From Obelidium mucronatum (Eukaryota > Chytridiomycota > Chytridiomycetes > Chytridiales > Chytriomycetaceae), in assembly GCA_025765595.1 (NCBI GenBank), contig JAIVFH010000056.1, positions 124,001 through 188,000 on the forward strand: a stretch of DNA of 64,000 nucleotides, in the 5' to 3' direction. This document shows, piece by piece, positions 34,535 through 44,925 of the stretch. How positions within the stretch are numbered: the first letter of the stretch is position 1; each line of letters begins with the position of its first letter. Below the pieces are notes generated by a model that saw only the letters and a program-made list of their open reading frames with translations, was not told where the DNA came from and made no database searches. A program made the translations under genes and the position numbers.

Positions 34535-37500
34535 TCAGTTATTTTTCTTTTGGAAAAACATTGTGATTTTTGAGCCCCCGTTTTGTATAACAGGCGCTTC
34601 TTTTGTGGATCGATGTTTCTTTGTCGCTGTTGGTGATGCTGTTGCCGTTGATTTTTTGGGCATTGGTTTTGCGGCCTTTGACGAGATTGCTGAAGAAGAG
34701 ATTGATGAATGAGACTTAAAAGAGTCTTTGAATAGTTCAGTAGTGTGATTCTTTTCTTGATGATCATTTACTTTGTCAAATTTTCGCTTTAAAGTATCGG
34801 GAGCAGTAGTACCGGCAGTAAAAGTAGTAGTAGTACTAGTAGTAACAGATGCGTTGTATGTTGGTTCAAAGGGAATATTCGAAACCTGCGGTTTCAAAAA
34901 CTTGAATAAACTGCCACTCTTTTCTCTGGCTGGAACAATACATTCGGCAGTGTTGTTTGCAATCTGAAAAAAAAGGAGGGAAAAAAAGAAGTGAATGAGA
35001 ATGAGAGAATGCATGACTTCAAAACCAAAAAAAAAAAAAAGAAAAAAGCCAAAACCTTGTTCACAAACGGATCAACTTCAATCCATTTCAAACCATCCTT
35101 CAACGGCTTCAATAAATTCTGAACGTCTTTGAATTTCGTGGATGGATCCAACCACTTGTCGATATCTTGTTGAGTTTGTAAAATCACTGGCATTCGATCA
35201 TGTAACCAAGTGAGTTGAGATCCTTCTGAAGTTGTAGTAATGACTGTGAATGCGTGTGCGGAGGAGGATGTATACTTTTTTTCGGATGGGTTTGTTGTTG
35301 TTGTTGTTGTTGTTGTAGGCTTGGAATTGGTGTTTTAGTGACACTAAAAATGTAGATGAAGAAGAAAAACGCAAGGATACACCGCCTGCGGCGGCAGAGA
35401 ATCAGGAAAGAAGGAAGAAAGACACCGCCTACGGCGGTAGAAGAAGGAAAAAAAGGAACGATACACCGCCTGCGGCGGTAGAGAATCAAGAAAGAAGGAA
35501 GGATACACCGCCTGCGGCGGTAGTTTCCGCCTGCGGCGGTAAAAGAAGGAAAAAAAAAAGAAAAGATACACCGCCGAAGGCGGTAGAGAATCAAGAAAGA
35601 AAAACAGGATACACCGCCTACGGCGGTTTCGACCTGCGGCGGTGTAGAATCAAATAAAATAAAGGACACATTCGATTCAAGAAAGACATGAAGAATATGT
35701 ACCGCCTGCGGCGGTAGAGAATATGAAAAGGAAAGAAGGGGACACAAAAAGGACACACCGCCTGCGGCGGTACAAGAAGGAAAAAAAGGAAAGATACACC
35801 GCCGAAGGCGGTAGAGAATCAAAAAAGAAAAACAGGATACACCGCCTATGGCGGTTTCGACCTGCGGCGGTGTAGAATCAAATAAAATAAAGGACACACC
35901 GCCTGCGGCGGTAGAAGAAGAAAAAAAAGGATGGATACACCGCCTGCGGCGGTAGAGAATCAAGAAAGAAGGAAGAAACACACCGCCTGCGGCGGTAGAG
36001 AATCAAGAAAGAAGGAAGGATACACCGCCTGCGGCGGTAGTTTCCGCCTGCGGCGGTAAAAGAAGGAAAAAAAAAAGAAAAGATACACCGCCGAAGGCGG
36101 TAGAGAATCAAGAAAGAAAAACAGGATACACCGCCTATGGCGGTTTCGACCTGCGGCGGTGTAGAATCAAATAAAATAAAGGACACATTCGATTCAAGAA
36201 AGAAATGAAGAATATGTACCGCCTGCGGCGGTAGAGAATATGAAAAGGAAAGAAGGGGACACAAAAAGGACACACCGCCTGCGGCGGTACAAGAAGGAAA
36301 AAAAGGAAAGATACACCGCCGAAGGCGGTAGAGAATCAAAAAAGAAAAACAGGATACACCGCCTATGGCGGTTTCGACCTGCGGCGGTGTAGAATCAAAT
36401 AAAATAAAGGACACATTCGATTCAAGAAAGAAATGAAGAATATGTACCGCCTGCGGCGGTAGAGAATATGAAAAGGAAAGAAGGGGACACAAAAAGGACA
36501 CACCGCCTGCGGCGGTACAAGAAGGAAAAAAAGGAAAGATACACCGCCGAAGGCGGTAGAGAATCAAAAAAGAAAAACAGGATACACCGCCTATGGCGGT
36601 TTCGACCTGCGGCGGTGTAGAATCAAATAAAATAAAGGACACATTCGATTCAAGAAAGAAATGAAGAATATGTACCGCCTGCGGCGGTAGAGAATATGAA
36701 AAGGAAAGAAGGGGACACAAAAAGGACACACCGCCTGCGGCGGTACAAGAAGGAAAAAAAGGAAAGATACACCGCCGAAGGCGGTAGAGAATCAAAAAAG
36801 AAAAACAGGATACACCGCCTATGGCGGTTTCGACCTGCGGCGGTGTAGAATCAAATAAAATAAAGGACACATTCGATTCAAGAAAGAAATGAAGAATATG
36901 TACCGCCTGCGGCGGTAGAGAATATGAAAAAGAAAGAAGGGGACACAAAAAGGACACACCGCCTGCGGCGGTACAAGAAGGAAAAAAAGGAAAGATACAC
37001 CGCCGAAGGCGGTAGAGAATCAAAAAAGAAAAACAGGATACACCGCCTATGGCGGTTTCGACCTGCGGCGGTGTAGAATCAAATAAAATTAAGGACACAC
37101 CGCCTGCGGCGGTAGAAGAAGAAAAAAAAGGATGGATACACCGCCTGCGGCGGTAGAGAATCAAGAAAGAAGGAAGAAACACACCGCCTGCGGCGGTAGA
37201 GAATCAAGAAAGAAGGAAGGATACACCGCCTGCGGCGGTAGTTTCCGCCTGCGGCGGTAAAAGAAGGAAAAAAAAAAGAAAAGATACACCGCCGAAGGCG
37301 GTAGAGAATCAAAAAAGAAAAACAGGATACACCGCCTATGGCGGTTTCGACCTGCGGCGGTGTAGAATCAAATAAAATAAAGGACACATTCGATTCAAGA
37401 AAGAAATGAAGAATATGTACCGCCTGCGGCGGTAGAGAATATGAAAAGGAAAGAAGGGGACACAAAAAGGACACACCGCCTGCGGCGGTACAAGAAGGAA

Positions 37501-40500
37501 AAAAAGGAAAGATACACCGCCGAAGGCGGTAGAGAATCAAAAAAGAAAAACAGGATACACCGCCTATGGCGGTTTCGACCTGCGGCGGTGTAGAATCAAA
37601 TAAAATAAAGGACACATTCGATTCAAGAAAGAAATGAAGAATATGTACCGCCTGCGGCGGTAGAGAATATGAAAAGGAAAGAAGGGGACACAAAAAGGAC
37701 ACACCGCCTGCGGCGGTACAAGAAGGAAAAAAAGAAAAGATACACCGCCGAAGGCGGTAGAGAATCAAGAAAGAAAAACAGGATACACCGCCTACGGCGG
37801 TTTCGACCTGCGGCGGTGTAGAATCAAATAAAATAAAGGACACATTCGATTCAAGAAAGACATGAAGAATATGTACCGCCTGCGGCGGTAGAGAATATGA
37901 AAAGGAAAGAAGGGGACACAAAAAGGACACACCGCCTGCGGCGGTACAAGAAGGAAAAAAAGGAAAGATACACCGCCGAAGGCGGTAGAGAATCAAAAAA
38001 GAAAAACAGGATACACCGCCTATGGCGGTTTCGACCTGCGGCGGTGTAGAATCAAATAAAATAAAGGACACACCGCCTGCGGCGGTAGAAGAAGAAAAAA
38101 AAGGATGGATACACCGCCTGCGGCGGTAGAGAATCAAGAAAGAAGGAAGAAACACACCGCCTGCGGCGGTAGAGAATCAAGAAAGAAGGAAGGATACACC
38201 GCCTGCGGCGGTAGTTTCCGCCTGCGGCGGTAAAAGAAGGAAAAAAAAAAGAAAAGATACACCGCCGAAGGCGGTAGAGAATCAAGAAAGAAAAACAGGA
38301 TACACCGCCTATGGCGGTTTCGACCTGCGGCGGTGTAGAATCAAATAAAATAAAGGACACATTCGATTCAAGAAAGAAATGAAGAATATGTACCGCCTGC
38401 GGCGGTAGAGAATATGAAAAGGAAAGAAGGGGACACAAAAAGGACACACCGCCTGCGGCGGTACAAGAAGGAAAAAAAGGAAAGATACACCGCCGAAGGC
38501 GGTAGAGAATCAAAAAAGAAAAACAGGATACACCGCCTATGGCGGTTTCGACCTGCGGCGGTGTAGAATCAAATAAAATAAAGGACACATTCGATTCAAG
38601 AAAGAAATGAAGAATATGTACCGCCTGCGGCGGTAGAGAATATGAAAAGGAAAGAAGGGGACACAAAAAGGACACACCGCCTGCGGCGGTACAAGAAGGA
38701 AAAAAAGGAAAGATACACCGCCGAAGGCGGTAGAGAATCAAAAAAGAAAAACAGGATACACCGCCTATGGCGGTTTCGACCTGCGGCGGTGTAGAATCAA
38801 ATAAAATAAAGGACACATTCGATTCAAGAAAGAAATGAAGAATATGTACCGCCTGCGGCGGTAGAGAATATGAAAAGGAAAGAAGGGGACACAAAAAGGA
38901 CACACCGCCTGCGGCGGTACAAGAAGGAAAAAAAGGAAAGATACACCGCCGAAGGCGGTAGAGAATCAAAAAAGAAAAACAGGATACACCGCCTATGGCG
39001 GTTTCGACCTGCGGCGGTGTAGAATCAAATAAAATAAAGGACACATTCGATTCAAGAAAGAAATGAAGAATATGTACCGCCTGCGGCGGTAGAGAATATG
39101 AAAAAGAAAGAAGGGGACACAAAAAGGACACACCGCCTGCGGCGGTACAAGAAGGAAAAAAAGGAAAGATACACCGCCGAAGGCGGTAGAGAATCAAAAA
39201 AGAAAAACAGGATACACCGCCTATGGCGGTTTCGACCTGCGGCGGTGTAGAATCAAATAAAATTAAGGACACACCGCCTGCGGCGGTAGAAGAAGAAAAA
39301 AAAGGATGGATACACCGCCTGCGGCGGTAGAGAATCAAGAAAGAAGGAAGAAACACACCGCCTGCGGCGGTAGAGAATCAAGAAAGAAGGAAGGATACAC
39401 CGCCTGCGGCGGTAGTTTCCGCCTGCGGCGGTAAAAGAAGGAAAAAAAAAAGAAAAGATACACCGCCGAAGGCGGTAGAGAATCAAAAAAGAAAAACAGG
39501 ATACACCGCCTATGGCGGTTTCGACCTGCGGCGGTGTAGAATCAAATAAAATAAAGGACACATTCGATTCAAGAAAGAAATGAAGAATATGTACCGCCTG
39601 CGGCGGTAGAGAATATGAAAAGGAAAGAAGGGGACACAAAAAGGACACACCGCCTGCGGCGGTACAAGAAGGAAAAAAAGGAAAGATACACCGCCGAAGG
39701 CGGTAGAGAATCAAAAAAGAAAAACAGGATACACCGCCTATGGCGGTTTCGACCTGCGGCGGTGTAGAATCAAATAAAATAAAGGACACATTCGATTCAA
39801 GAAAGAAATGAAGAATATGTACCGCCTGCGGCGGTAGAGAATATGAAAAGGAAAGAAGGGGACACAAAAAGGACACACCGCCTGCGGCGGTACAAGAAGG
39901 AAAAAAAGAAAAGATACACCGCCGAAGGCGGTAGAGAATCAAAAAAGAAAAACAGGATACACCGCCTATGGCGGTTTCGACCTGCGGCGGTGTAGAATCA
40001 AATAAAATAAAGGACACATTCGATTCAAGAAAGAAATGAAGAATATGTACCGCCTGCGGCGGTAGAGAATATGAAAAGGAAAGAAGGGGACACAAAAAGG
40101 ACACACCGCCTGCGGCGGTACAAGAAGGAAAAAAAGGAAAGATACACCGCCGAAGGCGGTAGAGAATCAAAAAAGAAAAACAGGATACACCGCCTATGGC
40201 GGTTTCGACCTGCGGCGGTGTAGAATCAAATAAAATAAAGGACACACCGCCTGCGGCGGTAGAAGAAGGAAAAAAAGCAAGGATACACCGCCTGCGGCGG
40301 TAGAGAATCAAGAAAGAAGGAAGAAACACACCGCCTACGGCGGTAGAGAATCAAGAAAGAAGAAAGGATACACCGCCTGCGGCAGTAGGAGAAGTAAAAA
40401 AAAGGAAGGATACACCGCCTGCGGCGGTACAAGAAGGAAAAACAAAAAGAAAAGATACACCGCCGAAGGCGGTAGAGAATCAAAAAAGAAAAACAGGATA

Positions 40501-41429
40501 CACCGTTTACGGCGGTTTCGACCTGCAACAGTGTAGAATCAAAAAAATAAAGGACACACCGCCTTCGGCGGTTTCGATTCAAGAAAGAAATGAAGAATAT
40601 GTACCGCCGCAGGCGGTAGAGAATGCGAAAAAGAAAGAAGGAAGAAAGACACCGCCTACGGCGGTTGTTTCCGCCTACGGCGGTAGTTGCCGCCTACGGC
40701 GGCAGAGAATCAAGAAAGAAAAGAAGGATACACACCGCCTACGGCGGTAAAACAACACACTGCCTTCGGCAGTACAACACCACTGCCTACGGCAGTAAAA
40801 CACACCGCCTACGGCGGTAGACTGCCTTCGGCAGTAGAATACACCGCCTACGGCGGTAAAACACACTGCCTTCGGCAGTAAAACAGCGGTGAACATCTCA
40901 CCTCTTGATACAAACAAGCATAAAAAAGAAACCCAGGAAAAGGAGTAGCAAAACTACTTGTAGTAGTAGCAGTAGTAGTTGAAACATCATCAGAACGATC
41001 CTTCTTCAAAACCAGATTCCTCTCGCAAACAAAAAAAGGAACCGAATTCGTAGAACCTGTTGGTTTCTCAAGCCATTCAAAGAATCCTTGAGAAACAACA
41101 ACAGCACGATGAGAATTTTTTAAGGAATTCCAAGTAGTTGAAGCGGAAGAAATGAGAGTATCGTCACGGGCATTGATTGAGAGTGTAGGATTGAGAGAGT
41201 GTGTGTTTGTTTTGATGCCCCATTGCATGAGCGAGAGGGTCCTAGAAGAAGTTGAAGATGAAGAAGTTGAAGATGAACAAGTCCTGGTTATCACTGGCTG
41301 CAGTCTCATTGGACCGCTGTTGTAGGATGGCTTGTAGTAGGATGACGGCGGGTTGTTTGACCAGACCTTTGTCTGTGCCGCCGCTTCGACTTGTTCCTGG
41401 CTGGCAAACAGCACAGTCCGTCCACACAT
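34535..41429 (-). CDS. HMCES: HMCES-like SRAP-domain protein (abasic-site DNA-protein crosslinker)
   Basis: The start MCGRTVLFA at 41429 puts the catalytic Cys2 after Met. SINARDDT and AVVVSQGFFEWLEKP are the conserved SRAP motifs (active-site Asn and Glu). The first exon ends YACLYQE at 40902. The second resumes at 35319 with a Thr run, then AHAFTVITTTSEGSQLTWLH and DRMPVILQTQQDIDKWLDP, and the third with IANNTAECIVPA. HMCES/YedK shields abasic sites in single-stranded DNA by covalent bonding. The Ser/Lys-rich tail ends SKITMFFQKK, like a degenerate PCNA-binding box. The intron 35320-40901 is 5,582 nt, about 100 times longer than its neighbours, and consists of palindromic tandem repeats. 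Confidence 0.85.
35376..40883. repeat. palindrome-rich tandem array inside the HMCES intron
   Basis: The array is built of A/G-rich spacers (on +) carrying a 15-bp palindrome of form ACCGCC-NNN-GGCGGT (NNN is TGC, GAA, TAC, TAT, TTC or GCA). A 228-bp monomer is repeated; the landmark CATTCGATTC occurs at 35669, 36186, 36414, 36642, 36870, 37387, 37615, 37843, 38360, 38588, 38816, 39044, 39561, 39789 and 40017. Most steps are 228 bp, with 517 bp (228+289) between groups, giving groups of 4, 3, 4, 3. Blocks of 1,201 and 973 bp alternate, so 2,174 bp is duplicated (35878-38051 and 38052-40225). The edges, especially 40560-40883, are diverged and hold shorter spacers. Confidence 0.95.
40726..40883. 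repeat. array edge with two palindrome classes
   Basis: ACCGCCTACGGCGGT alternates with ACTGCCTTCGGCAGT. In the second class both arms have changed together (C to T on the left, G to A on the right), so pairing is preserved. Spacers are only 5-15 bp here. Confidence 0.9.
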
Positions 41430-41486
41430 TTATTATTTATTTTATTTTATTTTTTTTTTACTTTTCATTTCTTTTAATCACATTAA

Positions 41487-41993
41487 TCACAAGTCGTCCC
41501 AGATGGAAGCGCCTCCTTCGTCGATTGAAATCTGCGCAAAGAACGGCCGCAGCCTTGCCGCTTCTTCGGCCATCTCTTGCGGCGTCCGCGGTTTGCGCTC
41601 TGCGTCTGCGTCGACGAACATCGCGCGCTCGGCGGCGTCGACGGCGGCGTACACGTGGTCGTTGAGCGGCCAGTCGCGCGCGCGCCGCGGCAGCAGATGC
41701 CAGTGCACGTGCGCGACGCTCTGCCCGGCCGCCGCGCCGTCCTGCAGCGTCAGCGTCAGCGCTGCGCCGCCAAACTCGCGCTCGACGACGCCGCCAACAC
41801 GCTGCGCCGCGAGCGCAAGGTCGCTCGCCTCCGCCGCAGTCAGCTCGCTGTAGCGCGCGACAACCCGCCGCGGGATGAGCAGCACGTGGCCCGGCGTCAC
41901 TGGCTTCAGATTGACGAGTCCGAACGTGGTGCGCGTGCTGTAGAAGATTTCATTCGCTGTGATCGTGTGCGGCCCAAACTTGAACTGCTGCAT
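41487..41993 (-). CDS. FHIT: HIT-family hydrolase, FHIT-like dinucleoside triphosphatase
   Basis: A single exon of 168 residues, the size of FHIT/Hnt2. Visible motifs are KFGPHTI, LVNLKPVTPGHVLLIPRR, TLQDGAAAGQSVAHVHWHLL (the HIT triad H-x-H-x-H with the Gln that orients phosphate) and the FHIT-like ND..Y segment (PLNDHVYAAV). The family cleaves Ap3A to AMP and ADP. Base use is striking: about two-thirds GC, with GCG/CGC codons and many GCGC words, in an otherwise AT-leaning region. This may reflect transfer, GC-biased conversion or local mutation bias. The stop is TGA at 41487, 58 bp before the HMCES start. Confidence 0.85.
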   Translation of the reverse strand: MQQFKFGPHTITANEIFYSTRTTFGLVNLKPVTPGHVLLIPRRVVARYSELTAAEASDLALAAQRVGGVVEREFGGAALTLTLQDGAAAGQSVAHVHWHLLPRRARDWPLNDHVYAAVDAAERAMFVDADAERKPRTPQEMAEEAARLRPFFAQISIDEGGASIWDDL

Positions 41994-42079
41994 CTCTTTT
42001 TGGTTTTTGTTGTTTTTTTATTACTTTTTTATTTATTTATTTATTATTACTATGTAAAAAGTAAATGATTTAAAGAGAT

Positions 42080-42304
42080 TTAAAGGTACAGCGTAGAAGC
42101 ACTCAATGGCGTCGTGATAAAGAAACTGGGTGCTTGCGACTTGATGCTGTCGCTTGATGTCTTGATGGATGATGCAGTAGTAGTAGTAGTAGAACTAGAA
42201 GGTACTTTTGACTGCACTTGCGCATTCAGCTTCTTGGCAATCTGGATGTTGAGTAATGGGTCACTCAATGACTCAATCATATCGACATTGTTGAATCCTG
42301 GCAT
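42080..42304 (-). CDS. small hypothetical protein (74 aa)
   Basis: A complete frame from the ATG at 42304 to TAA at 42080. The first 33 residues (MPGFNNVDMIESLSDPLL...) look like an amphipathic helix pair. The rest is Ser/Thr-rich and low complexity. I recognise no family. It lies on the same strand as FHIT, 87 bp upstream of it, with long T runs on its 5' side. It may be a real small gene or chance. Confidence 0.4.
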   Translation of the reverse strand: MPGFNNVDMIESLSDPLLNIQIAKKLNAQVQSKVPSSSTTTTTASSIKTSSDSIKSQAPSFFITTPLSASTLYL

Positions 42305-42433
42305 TCTTGCTTTTTCTTTTTTTTTTTTGTTTTTTTTTTTTTTACTTTGGGGTGAAACGGCGAGTTTTATATACTTTTTAACATTTTTTTATGGAACCCT
42401 AATTTGAGAATGTTTTTCCTTTCTTTCTTTCTT

Positions 42434-42435
<2 letters not shown>

Positions 42436-42464
<29 letters not shown>
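42436..42464. repeat. poly(T) run, 29 nt
   Basis: A CTTT-type microsatellite passes into a 29-nt T run. Similar runs lie in introns at 46166-46194 and 61272-61303. Confidence 0.8.
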
Positions 42465-42519
42465 CGTTTCAACCATATTTCGTCAAACTGACAAATCCTA
42501 AAACCCTTCTTTTTCTTTT

Positions 42520-42770
42520 GACCGCCGTAGGCGGTGTTTCCTACCGCCGTAGGCGGTGTTTTTCCTACCGCCATAGGCAGTGTTTCCTACCGCCGTAGGC
42601 GGTTTGTTTCTTTTCTTTTCTGATCCTACCGCCGTAGGCAGTGTTTCCCACCGCCGTAGGCGGTTTGTTTCTTTTCTTTCGTGATCCTACCGCCGTAGGC
42701 GGTTTGTTTCTTTTCTTTCTTGATTCTCTGGCGCCGCAGGCAGAAAACTATCGCCGTTAGGCGCGGTGTC
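42520..42770. repeat. palindrome cluster upstream of the truncated bZIP copy
   Basis: Seven or more copies of ACCGCC-GTA-GGCGGT and one-base variants (ACCGCC-ATA-GGCAGT) with T-rich spacers such as TTTGTTTCTTTTCTTT. Orientation and spacers are the complement of those in the HMCES intron. It ends in a degenerate copy (CGCCGCAGGC, CGCCGTTAGGCGCGGT). Confidence 0.9.
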
Positions 42771-42876
42771 TTATTCTTCAAAATTGGAACTTTAGAATTC
42801 GTGGGGGGAACTTTTACGCTTTCAAGTATTACAAAATTTGATGACAAATTGAATAAAAACAATCTCGCCAAAAAAA

Positions 42877-43073
42877 ATGAATGCACCGCAACAACCCGCA
42901 AAGCGAGGACGGAAACCAATCCCCACCGGCAACAACAACACCAACAACACCACCACAACAACAACAACAGCAGGACAACCAACATCGAAACGAACAGTGC
43001 AACTCCGAGAAGCCCAACGAGCCCACAGAGAAAAGAAGGCTCTCTACGTCCAGGAGTTGGAATCTCGTGTTTC
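42877..43073 (+). pseudogene. truncated bZIP-like copy b
   Basis: The frame begins MNAPQQPAKRGRKPIPTG, includes the whole basic region (KRTVQLREAQRAHREKKALY) and stops matching after QELESRV, where the sequence passes directly into palindrome DNA (reading SYRRRR). The intact copy c is identical up to that point and continues into its leucine zipper. It is therefore a duplicated 5' fragment cut by the palindrome cluster. If translated it would be a basic region without a zipper, which is unlikely to be functional. Confidence 0.8.
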
Positions 43074-43195
43074 CTACCGCCGTAGGCGGTTTGTATCCTT
43101 CTTTTCTTTCCTGATCCTACCGCCGTAGGCGGTACCCTTCTTTTCTATCTTGATTCTCTGGCGCCGCAGGCGGAAACTACCGCCGTTAGACAGTC
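43074..43195. repeat. palindrome cluster between bZIP fragments b and c
   Basis: Two clean ACCGCC-GTA-GGCGGT copies (43076 and 43118 regions) are followed by the degenerate CGCCGCAGGCGG and CGCCGTTAGACAG copies also found at the 42.7-kb cluster. Confidence 0.85.
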
Positions 43196-43318
43196 TCTTC
43201 TTCTTCAAAGTTGGAACTTTAGAATTCGTGGGGGGGAACTTTTACGTTTTTTTTTCCTTTTTTGCAAGTATTACAAAATTTGATGACAAATTGAATAAAA
43301 ACAATCTCGCCAAAAAAA

Positions 43319-44842
43319 ATGAATGCACCCCAACAGCCCGCAAAGCGAGGACGGAAACCAATCCCCACCGACAACAACAACACCAACAACACCACAACAA
43401 CAACAACATCAGGACAACCAACATTGAAACGAACAGTGCAACTCCGAGAAGCCCAACGAGCCCACAGAGAAAAGAAGGCTCTCTACGTCCAGGAGTTGGA
43501 ATCTCGTGTCCGCAAACTCGAAGAAGAAAACGCTAATGTAAAGAAACTTCAAGACAGGATCAGTCAGTTGGAGTTTGAACTACACTTGTTGACGTCGAGT
43601 GATGATGCGACGAATTCTGCTGCTGGTGCTGCCAATGCCGGTTTGGCTGCCTTGCTTGGACAAACACCGCCATCGTGTGGCTCCTGTGTTCTCAAAGAAA
43701 GCCGTATACAAAGCCTCGAAGAGCAAGTCACTCGACTCAAGAAGGAATCCTCAAAGGAGAATACAACCACTACCACCACACCATTCAACACCTTGATTCA
43801 ACAACCCCTTGCACAAAGCATCGCTTCTTACACCACACCACCCGACACATTTCCAACGGGGAATTTATTTCAAAACACTGATATGGTCATGGACGAGCTG
43901 GATATCTTTTTACAAGGCGTCACACCAAGAATCATGACGTCAGAGGAAATCTATGGACCTGTGGAAGTGGAATCAACCCGTTTATCTCTGAGAATGATTC
44001 CTTCGCTCAAGGATTCTCTTTGTGTGGACCATTTGTGTGAATCTTATGTGGTAGGGAAAACTTTGCTTTAACGGGTGACGTGGCACTTTAAAAAAACCAC
44101 AACAAACCCTCCCAACCCCCCCAAAAAAATAGGCCATTAGCAGAACATCCGACTTGTTATCAATGAAAAGAGCAATGCTTCAATTCGTGCATGCAACGAA
44201 TGCGCTGTCGAAACAGTGCCGTGAATCCGAAATGCCCCGCGTGTTTGATGTTGTTTCCATGCATTTTGAAAGGAACCTGCTTCATACAGTTGAGTTTTTT
44301 TTGTTGTGTTTTCCTATATGTGTTTTTAATAATAATAAAAATCCCCTAACAACACCCCCTCCAACAGCAATATTCTGTTCAATTCTGGACCGTGTTTCTT
44401 CCACCCAAACCCATCGCGCTTTGCTCTAATCAGCTTCTGAAAGACGAGGAACTTATCCAGACGTTGGCGTTGTTTCGAGCGCGGATTAGTCTTTTGCCTT
44501 CGTTGGCTTCGATGCAGGAAACCATCAATGAGTTTTGCAATACGGTGGTAAAAAAACCATGTTTTTTTTTTCTTTCTCATTTTTATGTGCATAGCTTTAT
44601 GCAGTTTAACAAAACCCCTCTTTCTCTCACTCACTATCTCTCTCACTCAAAAGCATCTGGCATTTGCAACTCGAAATGTTGATTCCTTCTTCAGGATTAA
44701 CCACTCTTTGAGTAAGATGTTGGTGGCTACAACCCTTGAAGATCGAAAACAGCTCTTGATTCTTTTCCATGAGGTGCGCAACTCTCGGTTGGATCAAGTC
44801 GATGATTTGGTCAGGGCGGCTGAACGATTCACGTTGGGGTAG
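43319..44842 (+). CDS. bZIP-like family protein c
   Basis: It has an N-terminal RGRKP (AT-hook-like), an Asn/Thr-rich spacer, a basic region SKRTVQLREAQRAHREKK, and heptads (VRKLEEENANVKKLQDRISQ). It then has the family block MDELDIFLQGVTPRIMTSEE, IYGPVEVESTRLSLRMIPSL, then helices over three further exons: ISRTSDLLSMKRAMLQFVHA, FWTVFLPPKP, ISLLPSLASMQETINEFCNT and LAFATRNVDSFFRINHSLSK, ending RAAERFTLG. Introns start at about 44050, 44290 and 44546. The layout resembles Pap1/YAP, but the invariant basic-region Asn is Leu. It is a predicted nuclear regulator. The frame is clean. The 5' region is duplicated just upstream (copy b). Confidence 0.75.
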
Positions 44843-44925
44843 TAACATTTATAGTAAAGCTTGCATTTTAAAAAAAGAAATATTGGTTTTCTCAAAAAAA
44901 AAAAAAAAAAAGATTTGTCAACACA

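Larger units (their letters stand above)
42717..43510 (+). repeat. direct duplication containing the 5' part of a bZIP gene
   Basis: The stretch from TTGATTCTCTGGCGCCGCAG through a shared promoter and the first about 65 codons of the bZIP-like gene is present twice, at 42717-43075 and 43147-43510, offset by about 430 bp with small indels. The palindrome cluster 43074-43137 forms the junction between the copies. Confidence 0.85.

Noticed and set aside
35184..40582. Large arginine/serine/phenylalanine-rich proteins encoded in the repeat array
   Set aside because: They are repeat translations inside an intron of HMCES. Composition follows the repeat, and frames break only because 289 is not a multiple of 3.
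35376..40883. CRISPR array
   Set aside because: Repeats are palindromes of 15 bp with conserved, not unique, spacers in a eukaryotic intron; no cas genes.
35376..40883. Centromere or telomere satellite
   Set aside because: The array is short, lies between exons of one gene, and has active-looking genes on both sides; no telomere repeat.
40623..40890. Short plus-strand coding frames over the diverged array edge
   Set aside because: They translate alternating palindromes (RRR, TAYGG, LRR) and have no features of real proteins.
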